From Dendrolimus kikuchii (lineage: Eukaryota > Arthropoda > Insecta > Lepidoptera > Lasiocampidae): 64,000 nucleotides of DNA. A model generated the notes under the pieces. It was not told the DNA's origin. It did not search any database and worked only from the letters and a program-made list of their open reading frames with translations. Each line of letters begins with the position of its first letter. Position 1 is the first letter of the stretch. Where the stretch lies: assembly GCA_019925095.2 (NCBI GenBank), contig CM034409.1, positions 8,864,501 to 8,928,500 of the forward strand, read 5' to 3'. This document shows positions 57,901 to 64,000 of this stretch, piece after piece. The translations under genes and the position numbers were made by a program.

Positions 57901-60900
57901 CGCCATAACAACCTTGAGTTGTGTTCCGGCGTTAGTGACCAGGTTCCAGACTCCCTTAAGAGAGCAGCAGCGCATTTGTAGCACCTTTGGTGTTGCAAAT
58001 GTCCATAGGCGATGGTAACCGCTTTCCATCCAGTGGGCCGTCTGCCTGTCTGCTGAACTCCAGCAACAAAAAAAAAAAATCTAGTATAATAAAAGAAAAT
58101 TTAACTTATTTGTATTGTATTCTGCCCATAGTCTCTCAAGACTATAAGTAGAATACTGAGTAAGGTCCCAGAAGGCTGGATCGCCATACTGATCCTTTGC
58201 CCGAGGTAAGCACCAACCTTCTGATCACCTGAAGAGTCAAGGACCCCACGGTCCAAGCGTCTCAACAGCAAACGGCATAAACAGTAGTATATTGTATTTA
58301 GATTCATAAATTGTTATTTAAGCTGCCAAATGACAACAAAATGAACTAAATCTATACAGCCTACTTAAACATTTTAACTTTTTGAACCGAATGTCTCGCT
58401 GTATATTCGCTTCCAAAATAGTTAAAATCTTTAACTTTTAAACTGGACTATGGACAGATTTGAAAAAATATAATAATAGAGCTTGAAAAATACTTTCAAT
58501 TGGTATGAGATCTGTTACTATTTTCTATTAAACGATTTACTAAATTACCTATCGTAGCCAAAGGTCAAAAAATAAGTATTGGTCACTTTAGCGAAATCAT
58601 TCCTGGGCCTAATTCTGCCATATCGTCAAAATCGACGGTCACTGTCATCTCATTCGTAAATTTGACTGATTTTGGTATTCTGTTAATTCCGATAGCGTGC
58701 CCGCGGCAAGCCACTCTATTTTTATAAGCAAAAACTCGCGAAATAACTGTTAACATTTTAGTAGCTTTTCAATATCCATTTCGGCTAACGTTATTTCTGA
58801 TAGTGGTAATACCAATTTATTTCTATTATTATTCTGCCGTGACAATATCGAAAAGATATTGGGATTTAGTAGAATACGAATATTTGATATTATCGCAATG
58901 TAATGTTGAAATAGCAGAGTGTAATACTTGCAACAACTCAGAAGGGTTTATGGTATTAAAAGAACAGCAACTGGTCACAATATTTTGTAATCATTTTACG
59001 GTTTTAACACATTACAGACACTAACTTTTTACACTCTACAAGTATTTTAGAACACCTCGCCATCCCTCCAACAATTTTACAGTATATATAACTTAACAAT
59101 TGGCACAACCGATAGCGGATTGAAGTCATTGATAAACTATTTTAATTAAAGTGTTATGAATGAAAATAATTTAATACATTACATGTTTGAAATTCCAGAT
59201 AATACTTTATACAAGATATCATACAAATCATTGTACTTAAAGTTTTACATGTAATAAAATAAACTAAACACAGTACAAACCTATCGCGTCTGCCAACATG
59301 AAAACAAAATGTAGCGAATACCATCTATATACAATTGAGAGACCCTGAATTATAATCTACATAATTACCACATCATATTATTGTTATATAAATAGGAGAT
59401 AAATTATAGAGAACTTCTCTATACAAAACAGGCGCTAATCACAGAATAAATAATAATATAACATTAATATTCAATTAAGGAAATGGGCGTTTGGATCGTT
59501 TAGAAATAAGAGGGTACATAACAAAATTAATTATTTTAAACTTAAACTTTAAAAAGAAACATGAAAAGAACAACTATGGTACTAAATAACTGTAACAAGA
59601 ATTAGAACCCTGAGAAAATGAAGCGTTTACCAGATTTCTTTCAAACGTGTACGAAGCCGCAACTTTTTCGAACCGTCACGATCCCATTAAAATTTCTTAA
59701 AGAATATCAAATCTCTCAATCAGACCGTGATTAGCCAAGTGTTCAAAGGATAATGTCCAATAAGCTTTCGAGAGGAAGACACTGTGACGTTTTAATTTCC
59801 GGTAAAAAGTTGGTAGCGAGTCACCCGAGAGACTCGTGGGCGGAAATAAAGAAATGTGAAGATTTCTCTTAAATGCTTACGTTAGATTAAAGGGACCGAT
59901 TTACCCGAAGGATAATTGTATTTTGTTCGTACTAACATTGTCGACTCCAAATGTCCTCTTAACATCTCTTGACAGTTGTTACTTTTATTTAGATATTGAA
60001 CCGGCAAACTTTGTACCGCCTCAGAATCAATAAATAAAAAAGCTGAATGATAATTGCAGAATGTTTCAACTTTAGTAAAAAAATGTGGTCAAAACTTAAT
60101 CGGGAGAACATCAAACGTTTGATATTCAAAATCATTTTTTTTTAAACTTCACTTTTAAATTTAATTTGATTTCTAAACGACTTTTAAATTTAGTTGTTTT
60201 CTAAACGACGGGACGAACATCAAATGTTTGACAGGTAGGATTAGTTACTAAGGGAAAGCGAAATTGTTGTTTTTACTATATTCCAAGCATTTTCTTCATA
60301 TTTACTTACCTTTTAAACCTTCCCTGGACTTCCACAAATAATTCAAAACCAAAATTAGCCAAATTAATCCAGCCGTTCTCGAGTTTTAGCGAGACTAACG
60401 AACAGCAATTGATTTTTATATATATGAAATTCATCGTAATATCTCAATTTGGGGAAGTACAATGAACCCTTAAGCTCTTTATATTTAAGTTAAATATATA
60501 TATTTTTAAATGGGTTCATTTTTAAGAGACATAGATGCCAACTACTGATTTTCAAATAATAAATGTGCCTATACAAAGATCTATCAAAGTGACTCATTGA
60601 TTCTTCGGCTGATCAGAGGATTGGTTCCTACCTCGGGCAACGGATCAATATGGCGATCTACGAAAGTAACGTAGCCAGCCTTCTGGGAACCTTACCCTTT
60701 GTTTTCGATGACCTAGATTCAGTGTTATATTTTTTTTACATTTTTTTATTGCAGGAGTTCAGCAGACAGGTAGATGGCCCACTTGTTGGAAAGCGGTTAC
60801 CATCGCCTATGGACATTTGCAACACCAAAGGTGCTAGAAATGCGCTGCTGCTCTCTTAAGGGGGGAGACTGGAACCTGGTCACTAATGCCGGAACACAAC

Positions 60901-61993
60901 TCAAGGTTGTTATGTCGACATGCTTTAGACCAGGGGTGGTAGCCATCCAGTCGGGCAAATGCCCTACCACGTGGCTGTGGGTTGTTTTGTCACCTCTTAC
61001 GACAGGCTGCCCGGCCGCTGGGAATTGTATTCTTTCTCTGTTCCTGCACGGATAGTTAGATATATTTATAGTTTTAAGGGATTATAGGTCCATCATTGTA
61101 CTACTTTATAGTTTAGTGACCCTCTTAATAAATAATTGAATAAATAATATTTAAATTCAAGCACATAATTCATTAACTATGCTTCTTTTGGGTTAAACTA
61201 AACTTTAGAATAAGTTTAGTGGTTAATTATTATCAACTAGCTTTTACCAGCGACTTCGTCCGCGTGTAAATTAATTTAATTTAATTTGTCTTCCGGTGCG
61301 GTGACGATGGCGGTGTACGCGTGGGCTTTTAATTTTTATTCTAAGATAAACGTAGCCTAAGTTACTCTTTATAACATCAGCTATTTGTCAGTGAAAGTAC
61401 GTCAAAACCGGTCCAGCAGTTTTAGAGATTAGCCAGAACAAAGGGACAGACAGACAGACAAAATTTTTACAAAATGATTTTTTGATATAAGTTTCGTATA
61501 TATATGCATTTATTAAAAAAGCTTGTTTTGACATCACAAACAGAGACTGCAATTATATATATACACACACATACATATATACATATATGTAACAAAATCT
61601 TACAGAAATGTCCTAAATATAAGTATATCAACAATTACCAAATATATGTATATTAATTAATATTATTTGCTTATTATATCTTATAGAGGAACACACAGAT
61701 CTACACACTGACCAACTTATTCCTATATCTGTGTCATAATGCGTCGTATAATAAATATGATTTATCGATCAACGTTATTTCAATGACGACTACTTTTGCA
61801 GGTGCTTCACTAGCTCATTTAAACAGCCTCACCTACTTGGATCTTTCGCACAATTTCCTCCGGTCGTTGTCAGCGGAGCCACTGAAGTCTCTTGGTCAGT
61901 TGGCAGAGCTGTTCCTCCACGATAACGACATATCTATGATCGATGATGGCGCTTTGGCCCAACACAAGGACCTCGCCCGATTCACTATTGAAG
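34028..61993 (+). CDS. Extracellular leucine-rich-repeat protein gene, seven exons seen, 3' end beyond window
   Basis: Joining the seven exons gives 368 codons plus one base with no stop. Domains: signal peptide 1-19; cysteine-rich N-terminal cap (Cys23, 34, 36, 44, and Cys75 in the LLDC motif); an atypical region to ~118; LRRs at about 119-142, 143-166, 167-190, 191-214, 215-239, 240-263, 264-287, 288-311, 312-335, 336-359, and a start of an eleventh at 360. N-glycosylation sites NLT at 168, 265 and 289. LRR ectodomains of this kind bind protein partners at the cell surface. I believe it belongs with insect LRR proteins labelled chaoptin-like or acid-labile-subunit-like, possibly the Drosophila haf orthologue, but that is memory and unproven. 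Introns are 10906, 6382, 1643, 2782, 927 and 4220 bp; all GT-AG. A C-terminal LRR cap and perhaps a membrane helix are expected in the next exon, outside the window. Confidence 0.9.
34029..34184 (+). CDS. LRR gene exon 1: signal peptide and cysteine cap (codons 1-52)
   Basis: Reads [19 protein letters not shown] then QWRCPGL...[13 protein letters not shown] to TALQ. The first 19 residues are a classical signal peptide with cleavage likely after Ser-Gly. The ATG at 34029 is one base after a strong acceptor (TTTTTTTGTTTCAG at 34027), so the 5' UTR continues in an upstream exon. No in-frame ATG precedes it. Donor GTAACA at 34185, phase 0. Confidence 0.9.
34449..35071 (+). repeat. Left copy of a diverged 0.6-kb duplication in intron 1
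   Basis: Colinear with 40449-41090 in the same orientation, e.g. GAACAACTGTGTCTG, AATGGGCCCAACCTG and TTAAATTATGACATTATT occur in both, with many substitutions and indels. No frame is conserved between the copies. Confidence 0.8.
35058..35151 (+). mobile_element. 66-bp RTE-like LINE 3' end with 14-bp target duplication
   Basis: Only the last ~14 codons ([11 protein letters not shown] region) and a TATG-repeat tail are present (35072-35137), flanked by ATAAATTTAGTATG at 35058-35071 and 35138-35151. The insert is absent from the corresponding point of the duplicate at ~41090, so it came after the duplication. Confidence 0.9.
35379..36088 (+). mobile_element. Helitron-like element, both ends intact
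   Basis: A then TCTATATATGTAAAAATGAA at 35379; perfect GACAGA...TCTGTC hairpin at ~36060-36077 and CTAG at 36085-36088 followed by T. About 710 bp, no coding frame. Confidence 0.75.
36590..36650 (+). repeat. LINE-J tail scrap
   Basis: GTGAACAATAAAAGACAATC TATC resembles the extreme 3' end of the copy at 43.2 kb; nothing else of the element is present. Confidence 0.35.
37092..37550 (+). pseudogene. WDAT-family LINE-type protein, best copy, one frameshift
   Basis: Frame from 37092: [75 protein letters not shown] and [10 protein letters not shown] to ~37378. A shift of frame then continues the family as [40 protein letters not shown] and VEDGDLGPV to a stop at 37550. The same protein block follows reverse-transcriptase domains in many invertebrate genomes. 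The RPD-x14-WDAT spacing resembles the PD-(D/E)XK nuclease core of restriction-like endonucleases in R2-type LINEs; that is inference. It lies in intron 1 of the LRR gene and lacks start and polymerase. Confidence 0.65.
38367..38634 (-). repeat. SINE-A copy
   Basis: T-run at 38367, GAGTTCAGCAAACAAACAAACGGCCC in the tail region, core CTAGAACCTGGTCAGTAATG, head side lost after CAGGCCGCTCGG. Confidence 0.65.
38996..39404 (+). mobile_element. Helitron-like element, Lep1-type 5' end
   Basis: Starts TTTATACTAATATTATAAAG (first TC mutated to TT), has GCCCAGCGAAGTGGG and GCCCAGCGAAGCGGG hairpins at ~39170 and ~39367, and CTAG at 39401-39404 followed by T. The 5' half matches 52370-52500. Confidence 0.65.
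39603..39760. mobile_element. MITE-like palindromic element, second copy
   Basis: Shares GTCGATGGTCAATAGGG, AAAAAAGGTTACATAAATAG and ATCGGCAAACCTTCTG with 31422-31684 in opposite orientation. Central perfect 17-bp hairpin at 39660-39676 / 39682-39698. Confidence 0.55.
40182..40235. repeat. 19-bp imperfect inverted repeat
   Basis: ATTGGTTAAAATTTGACAT (40182-40200) against ATGTCAAAATTCAACCGAT (40217-40235), two mismatches, 16-base loop. Confidence 0.7.
40449..41090 (+). repeat. Right copy of the 0.6-kb duplication in intron 1
   Basis: See 34449-35071; starts 6000 bp after the left copy. Both contain CAATAAATGCA(C/T)ATATCG at the left end and CCATAAA..TTTAGT at the right end. Confidence 0.8.
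41935..42055 (+). repeat. SINE-B tail portion
   Basis: AAAGATTGGTGACGCGTTGT, the shared GGTGTTGCAAATGT tail, ending GAGTTCGGCACAAAA. Confidence 0.6.
42073..42182 (-). repeat. LINE-J 3' tail
   Basis: Reversed tail: ATAG repeat, CTTTATTGTACAAC, GGCGGCCTTACGCT and TCTCTTCCAGGCAACCC; the stem loop is degraded. Confidence 0.55.
42596..42964 (+). mobile_element. Helitron-like non-autonomous element (GGTCGAATTTCGACC family)
   Basis: A then TCATTATATTATTATTAA; same body as 21496-21859 (TTGTACCCCTTTTTACGAAA); hairpin at ~42932-42946; CTAG 42961-42964, followed by A rather than T. Confidence 0.65.
43115..43240 (+). repeat. LINE-J 3' tail, best copy
   Basis: AGGTTGCCTGGAAGAGATCG then CTTTATGCGATAAGGCCGCC, ending GAACAATAAAGTG. 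The GATCGC-TTTAT-GCGAT stem is intact, possibly the site recognised by the LINE's own polymerase. Confidence 0.6.
43573..43609. repeat. Perfect 15-bp hairpin
   Basis: TTTGGGCAATGTATT (43573-43587) and AATACATTGCCCAAA (43595-43609), 7-base loop. Confidence 0.85.
44244..44332 (-). mobile_element. Element D fragment
   Basis: TCTCATTCTCTCGCAGGTTT, then a deletion, then AAATCACAACAATTC and GAAGTTTCACTTC. Confidence 0.5.
44753..45032 (+). repeat. SINE-B, full-length copy
   Basis: GGGCCGGCTAGAGGATGTGA head, CGTGCGACGAGTGAGAGTTC, pyrimidine-rich middle and the tail to GCAATAAAAAG. About 280 bp. It ends 58 bp before the acceptor of exon 2. Confidence 0.75.
45091..45307 (+). CDS. LRR gene exon 2 (codons 53-124 and first base of 125)
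   Basis: Reads [53 protein letters not shown] to LLALG. It holds the last cap cysteine (Cys75) and an atypical leucine-rich stretch before the first regular repeat. Acceptor TTTTTTTTGCAG at 45090, donor GTAAGT at 45308, phase 1. The split Gly codon restores LALGLPNNQL with exon 3, which confirms the junction. Confidence 0.9.
45355..45790 (+). mobile_element. Element D, long form
   Basis: TTTGAAGTGAAACTTC to CATTTCTACTGCGTGTGAAC plus CA run; near-colinear with 7793-8262. It begins 47 bp after the exon 2 donor. Confidence 0.65.
45810..46113 (+). repeat. SINE-A, full-length copy
   Basis: GTGCAGGAACGGAGAAAC head, GATGGCTACCACCCTTGG core, GGGCCGCCTGCCTGTCTGCC and AATAAA plus A-run tail. Confidence 0.8.
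46471..46779 (-). repeat. SINE-A copy, near full length
   Basis: Reversed: TTTTTTATTGCTGAAGCCC at the tail, GTTATGGCGGCATACTCTAG in the core, CGTTACTGCACGG at the head. Confidence 0.7.
46812..46943. repeat. Long inverted repeat in intron 2
   Basis: Arms of ~44 bp (46812-46855 and 46900-46943), the inner 15 bp perfect (GCAAATAATCGAGAA / TTCTCGATTATTTGC). The 44-base loop itself carries CCCCAAAAAT against ATTTTGG. RNA from either strand would form a long hairpin. Confidence 0.75.
47756..48221 (+). mobile_element. Solo LTR of an LTR retrotransposon
   Basis: 466 bp bounded by TGTTACGA (47756-47763) and its exact inverse TCGTAACA (48214-48221), i.e. TG...CA ends, and flanked by GTAT on both sides (47752-47755, 48222-48225), a 4-bp target duplication as made by Ty3/gypsy-type integrases. 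A poly-A signal AATAAA is at 48165-48170. No internal coding region is present, so the element was reduced by recombination between its LTRs. Confidence 0.85.
48360..48740 (-). mobile_element. Decayed Helitron-like repeat
   Basis: GCTGATGCCCGCGACTTCGG at the reversed 3' side and a GTTCAGTGGTTTCGGAGATT block typical of these families; the terminal CTAG is mutated. Confidence 0.35.
48835..48913 (+). repeat. (TA)39 microsatellite
   Basis: About 79 bp of uninterrupted TA. Frames across it are artefacts. Confidence 0.95.
48914..49157 (+). mobile_element. RTE-like LINE 3' end
   Basis: CAATGCAAAAGTGGATGG to YPARELA stop and a TATG tail; 69 codons open ([35 protein letters not shown]). The 5' border abuts the TA run, so a target duplication cannot be recognised. 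Confidence 0.8.
49295..49467 (-). mobile_element. Element D fragment
   Basis: Near-identical to 29-212 at its left end (TCTTATTGACTCTCTAATCT) and ending AAAAGTTCCACTTC. Confidence 0.6.
50009..50192 (-). mobile_element. RTE-like LINE 3' end with target duplication
   Basis: Insert 50018-50183 with ACAT tail and ORF2 end on the minus strand; flanked by AAAATAAAT at 50009-50017 and 50184-50192 (9 bp). Confidence 0.8.
50280..50625. repeat. CpG-rich block with short degenerate sub-repeats
   Basis: A GC-rich island in intron 2. At 50430-50580 the motif TGCCGCAGATTGGCCA and variants recur about five times with 20-36 bp spacing. The reverse of the motif (AATCTGCGGCATTCGGTGGC) occurs at ~40298-40322 in intron 1. 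The 85-codon frame at 50191-50448 shows basic, Arg-rich text without a domain. Probably a mobile-element part. Confidence 0.5.
50949..51301 (+). mobile_element. Helitron-like element, both ends intact
   Basis: 5' TTTATACTAATATTATAAAG after A; 3' GGGCAGAACAACGTCTGCCT hairpin and CTAG at 51298-51301 followed by T. 353 bp. It combines a Lep1-like 5' end with the 3' end type seen at 1-352. Confidence 0.7.
51690..51808 (+). CDS. LRR gene exon 3 (end of codon 125 to codon 164)
   Basis: Reads (G)[17 protein letters not shown] and [22 protein letters not shown]: end of repeat 1 and most of repeat 2 with LxxLxLSxNxI spacing. Acceptor TTTTTCTTGCAG at 51689, donor GTAAGT at 51809, phase 0. Confidence 0.92.
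51818..52149 (-). repeat. SINE-C, tRNA-derived, full copy with target duplication
   Basis: The SINE (51830-52137) lies between TATTCTGGTATT at 51818-51829 and 52138-52149. On the minus strand it starts TCGTGGTTGCGTAGTGGC, with a consensus pol III B box GGTTCGAATCC (~52083-52073), then the non-tRNA body and a TTATTATTATA tail. The first duplicate starts 10 bp after the exon 3 donor. Confidence 0.85.
52370..53279 (+). mobile_element. Lep1-like Helitron, apparently full length (910 bp)
   Basis: A then TCTATACTAATATTATAAAG; 3' hairpin GCCCAGCGAATTGGGC (~53251-53266) and CTAG at 53276-53279 followed by T. It has an internal direct repeat: the block GTAAAGTTTGTGA...GAAAGCTACATTATTCCTGA near the 3' end repeats the 5' subterminal block. 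No ORF. I recall the Lep1 family of Lepidoptera having this layout. It fills more than half of intron 3. Confidence 0.8.
53452..53595 (+). CDS. LRR gene exon 4 (codons 165-212)
   Basis: Reads [48 protein letters not shown]: repeat 3 complete and most of repeat 4. Contains the NLT glycosylation site at 168. Acceptor TTTTGTTTCAG at 53451, donor GTATTT at 53596 (weaker than the others), phase 0. Confidence 0.9.
53700..55430. other. Intron 4 interior, no recognisable feature
   Basis: AT-rich DNA; a CCCCGCGGCTAAGCCACGGG stretch at ~54596 is a possible worn Helitron hairpin. Confidence 0.4.
55431..55543. repeat. Tandem duplication beside a Helitron terminus
   Basis: ACTTGTAGGG...CTTCAATTTGCACTTGGTAG and TTTTATTAAA(A/C)CACTAGCT occur twice, offset 56-62 bp. 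The second copy runs straight into the Helitron-like element at 55540; the first also ends in ACTAGC. Confidence 0.75.
55540..55824 (-). mobile_element. Helitron-like element, both ends intact
   Basis: Minus-strand 5' TCTATACCGATAAATAAAAT after A (55824), 3' ACGCCGGCGAAGTCGCG region and CTAG at 55543-55540 followed by G then T on that strand reading outward as TAGT-like. 285 bp. Confidence 0.65.
56378..56525 (+). CDS. LRR gene exon 5 (codons 213-261 and first base of 262)
   Basis: Reads [49 protein letters not shown]: repeats 5 and 6. Too short to show as a long open frame; found by the LxxLDLSSNxL match and by both splice sites. Acceptor TTTTTCAG at 56377, donor GTAATG at 56526, phase 1. 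The split codon is Gly, giving ALAGLTNL with exon 6. Confidence 0.9.
56650..56830 (-). repeat. Inverted relative of the 26.4-kb repeat
   Basis: CACTCTGCTTTCCATTTC, TTAGTTAAACAAACAACTAC and CGTCACATATGAAACGTCAA match the reverse of 26380-26525. Confidence 0.6.
57001..57290. repeat. SINE-B tail and SINE-A head fragments, tail to tail
   Basis: 57001-57118 (plus) is the shared tail ending GGCAATAAAAA; 57121-57290 is a SINE-A piece in reverse, from AACTCAAGATTGTTATAC to the head at GTTTCTGCATG. They lie 160 bp before exon 6. Confidence 0.55.
57453..57581 (+). CDS. LRR gene exon 6 (end of codon 262 to first base of 305)
   Basis: Reads (G)[42 protein letters not shown]: repeat 7 and most of repeat 8, with NLT sites at 265 and 289. 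Acceptor is CATGTTTTAG at 57452, donor GTAAGC at 57582, phase 1. The split Gly joins AVSGASLAHL. Confidence 0.92.
57769..58079 (+). repeat. SINE-A, full-length copy
   Basis: GTGCAGGAACGGAGAAAG to CAGCAACAAA plus A-run, 311 bp, with all internal blocks. Confidence 0.8.
58105..58290 (-). pseudogene. WDAT-family fragment
   Basis: Minus strand: [11 protein letters not shown] then, in another frame, [13 protein letters not shown] and LLGT-like text. Stops and shifts throughout. Confidence 0.55.
58300..59990. other. Intron 6 interior, no recognisable feature
   Basis: AT-rich DNA without coding frames, splice-paired segments or copies of the families named here. Confidence 0.4.
60000..60425 (-). 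mobile_element. Decayed Helitron-like repeat
   Basis: The reversed 3' side GAACCGGCAAACTTTGTACC matches the end of the element at 30976-31345. It contains a ~31-bp tandem (CTAAACGACTTTTAAATTTAG region, 60150-60209) and two ATCAAA(C/T)GTTTGA palindromes at ~60110 and ~60211. Ends are degraded. Confidence 0.4.
60570..60720 (+). pseudogene. WDAT-family C-terminal fragment
   Basis: [20 protein letters not shown] followed by LGTLPF and an FDDLDSV tail, matching the end of the 37-kb copy; upstream part gone. Confidence 0.55.
60738..61051 (-). repeat. SINE-A, full-length copy
   Basis: TTTTTTATTGCAGGAGTTCA at the reversed tail to CTGTTCCTGCACGG at the head. It inserted a few bases after the WDAT fragment. 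Confidence 0.8.
61237..61510 (-). mobile_element. Helitron-like element, 3' end clear
   Basis: Reversed CTAG at 61237-61240 with GCGACTTCGTCCGCGTG beside it; the GTTTTAGAGATTAGCC and GACAGACAGACA blocks are typical of the family. 5' border not resolved. Confidence 0.5.
61802..61993 (+). CDS. LRR gene exon 7 (end of codon 305 to first base of 369)
   Basis: Reads (G)[63 protein letters not shown]: end of repeat 8, repeats 9 and 10, start of 11. Acceptor CTTTTGCAG at 61801, donor GTAATG at 61994, phase 1. The frame runs on into the intron as GNGYRM before a stop; the donor and the LRR register argue that this is not coding. Confidence 0.9.
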
Positions 61994-62072
61994 GTAATGG
62001 CTACAGAATGATCACGCACTTTTGCCTTACATACTGTTTGGTTGAATGACGGTCATTTTGCTTTCGAATAGT

Positions 62073-62553
62073 TTTTTATTGCGAAGCTAGCAAATAAGCA
62101 GACGGCCCAGTTCATAAAAAGTGATTACCGTCGCCTATAGAAGTTTGCAGCACCAGGCGAAGCGAAGCCAACGTGTTGCCTGCCTTTAGGATAGGATAAA
62201 GAGAATGGAATAAAGGGATGATATAGAAGAAGAAATGGGACAGAACGATTGTCATCTCTCTTTTCTTTCACCATATCCCAATTAATTGGGGTCGGCACAA
62301 TGTGTCTTTTCCTTCCACACTCCTCTATTCTGACATGTATCTCTTCTGTCACACCAAAATCATCATATCGTCCGTGAAGACTGGTCGTATGACAGATTTA
62401 TATTCTTCACCTTTTATGACAGAAGGAATGGGATATGAAATTGGAATAGGTACAGGGCGAAGTCGGCTAACGAAACTCTCACTTATCGCACGAAACACGA
62501 TTCAAGGTGGTTTCACGCCGATATTACGTGAGAGCTTGGTGTCATACCAATCG
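62073..62553 (-). repeat. SINE-B copy split by a LINE-like fragment
   Basis: The reversed tail is at 62073-62185 (TTTTTTATTGCGAAGCTAGC), the reversed head at ~62440-62553 (CGCACGAAACACGATTCAAG). Between them 62270-62400 (TCTATTCTGACATGTATCTC) resembles the degenerate LINE at 33.3 kb. Confidence 0.5.
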
Positions 62554-62559
62554 ACCGGC

Positions 62560-63525
62560 TCCAAGTACTGTAATCAAGATAATGGTTCCAGCATAACTCT
62601 ACGACGTACATAAATACATTGTGTATGAACATTCTATAACGTTTTGTTATATAAAAAAAATATTTAAAAAAACTTCTGAACCGTACCTCGTGAAAGCTTA
62701 GAATAGCTTTGTCGGGTGAAATGTATTTCTTACTATTTTGAGAGTATGCATACACATAGGTTATATTGCATTAAATTTATATCTAGGCGTTATTCGCCCT
62801 AAGAAAATTCCAATGTGTTTCTCGAAAAGTATACCATTTCTGAGATACAAAGAATCCTACGTCCATACTCAGTATTGAGACTACATATATACCAAAAATC
62901 ATAAAAATCAGTATTATGGATTTTCAGATATTAGTATGCATAGCTCTTAAGCCAAATGGACTGAAAATATTTAAAATCTTGCAAAGTTCGCCAATAGCCG
63001 GCAGATCTTGGCACCAACAAGGACTTATAATGAACAAGCAGAAGCAGAAGAAGCAAATTAAATTGAACCATTTTCTAAACTAAATTCAATATAAGTATAC
63101 AAAGTTATTTGAACCTTACCTTGGTTAATTTCTATTTAGCATTTTCAATACCATCAGTATTAGGATAGCAAATAATTACTTATACCTAATGATGATATAT
63201 AATTAGTTTTATATATTTTTTTCATGAAAAATGACACACTTTTTTATACTTTCCTTTTTTCTCTCTATTTTGTTAGTAATTATTGTGGTGACATTTTTTT
63301 CAATATTGACCTCATTTAAATTAGACATTTTGTGTAATTTTCGTATTTTTTTTTTAAATTAATTGCTTGAGCCAATTTTTATTTTTATTATAAAAAATAT
63401 TTTTTAGTGGAAACTTGATTGATATTTGTTTTAATTTTGTGATTTATATTTAAGAATATTAATTATTGTATGTTTCCCAAACAAATTAAGTAAAAAATAA
63501 AATAAAAAAAGAAGTCTCCGTAAAC
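62560..63525. other. Intron 7, no recognisable feature
   Basis: AT-rich and T-rich DNA without a frame that continues the LRR protein. Confidence 0.4.
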
Positions 63526-63530
63526 CATCC

Positions 63531-63838
63531 GTGCAGGAACGGAGAAATAATACAATTTCCTGCGGCCGGGCGGCCTGCCCTAAGACGCGACCAAACAACC
63601 CTTAGCCAGGTGGTAGGGCATTTTCCCGACTGGATGGCTACCACCCCTGGTCTAGAGTATGCCGCCATAACAACCTTGAGTTGTATTCCGGCATTAGTGA
63701 CCAGGTTCCAGTCTCCGTTAAGAGAGCAGCAGCGCATTTGTAGCACTTTCGGTGTTGCAAATGTCCATAGGCGATGGTAACTGTTTTCAATCAAGTGGGC
63801 CGTCTGCCTGTCTGCTGAATTCCTGCAAAAAAAAAAAC
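63531..63838 (+). repeat. SINE-A, full-length copy
   Basis: GTGCAGGAACGGAGAAATAA to CCTGC plus a poly-A run. Confidence 0.8.
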
Positions 63839-64000
63839 AAGTTTTACTCCTTGTTAACTGATAAGTGTACAGAATATAATATAATGAATTGAACTTTTGT
63901 TCGCTGTACTTGTTGACTGTGTGTTGTTCAATGGAGATATTTGCCGATACTGGAGCATTTTGAGTGAGGTGACGTTGTGCCCTTTGTTCAGCTGTTAGAA

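Noticed and set aside
61994..62049. Reading exon 7 on to a stop at 62049 as the true C-terminus
   Set aside because: It would end the protein in the middle of the eleventh repeat, and a good GTAATG donor lies at 61994.
63960..64000. Possible next LRR exon after the CAG at 63991
   Set aside because: In the required phase the few bases give no LRR or cap residues and the window ends; the acceptor alone is not enough.
1..64000. CRISPR arrays, bacterial operons, tRNA or rRNA genes
   Set aside because: No spaced direct repeats of that kind; tRNA-like sequence occurs only as the SINE-C head; no rRNA signature seen.

Overview
The window looks like nuclear DNA of an insect, most probably a moth or butterfly. 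It is AT-rich, gene-poor, has long introns with GT-AG borders, and is packed with short non-autonomous mobile elements of kinds abundant in Lepidoptera (Lep1-like Helitrons, several SINE families, 5'-truncated RTE-like LINE ends). The species cannot be named from the sequence.

One host gene is clear. It lies on the plus strand, starts at 34028 and runs off the right edge. Seven coding exons (34029-34184, 45091-45307, 51690-51808, 53452-53595, 56378-56525, 57453-57581, 61802-61993) join in frame into 368 codons plus one base. They encode a signal peptide, a cysteine-rich cap and ten complete leucine-rich repeats with an eleventh begun. It is a secreted or membrane-anchored extracellular LRR protein. 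The style recalls insect proteins labelled chaoptin-like or acid-labile-subunit-like, and Drosophila haf is a possible orthologue, but this is from memory. The C-terminal cap, any membrane segment and the 3' UTR are outside the window. An acceptor directly before the ATG implies at least one unseen 5' UTR exon.

1-34027 is intergenic DNA or a 5' UTR intron of that gene. I found no intact host coding gene there. It holds Helitron-like elements, SINEs, LINE fragments, a broken Tc1/mariner-IS630-type transposase (14.1-14.8 kb), degenerate LINE ORFs (9.9 kb, 12.4 kb, 22.9 kb, 33.3 kb), and an unexpected minus-strand hsp70-like promoter (4.55-4.83 kb: heat-shock elements, TATA box, TTCAATTCAA leader) with no heat-shock protein behind it.

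34185-64000 is mostly introns of the LRR gene: a diverged 0.62-kb direct duplication, a solo LTR with a 4-bp target duplication, an apparently full-length 910-bp Lep1-like Helitron, and a tRNA-derived SINE whose target duplication begins 10 bp after a splice donor.

Names used below. SINE-A: begins GTGCAGGAACGG and ends in a poly-A tail. SINE-B: begins GGGCCGGCTAGAGG and shares the last ~100 bp with SINE-A. SINE-C: tRNA-derived. Element D: ends GAAGTGAAAC / GTTTCACTTC plus a CA run. LINE-J tail: a LINE 3' UTR with a GATCGC...GCGAT stem. WDAT family: LINE-type protein fragments with the motifs VWDAT and FVPFAVET.
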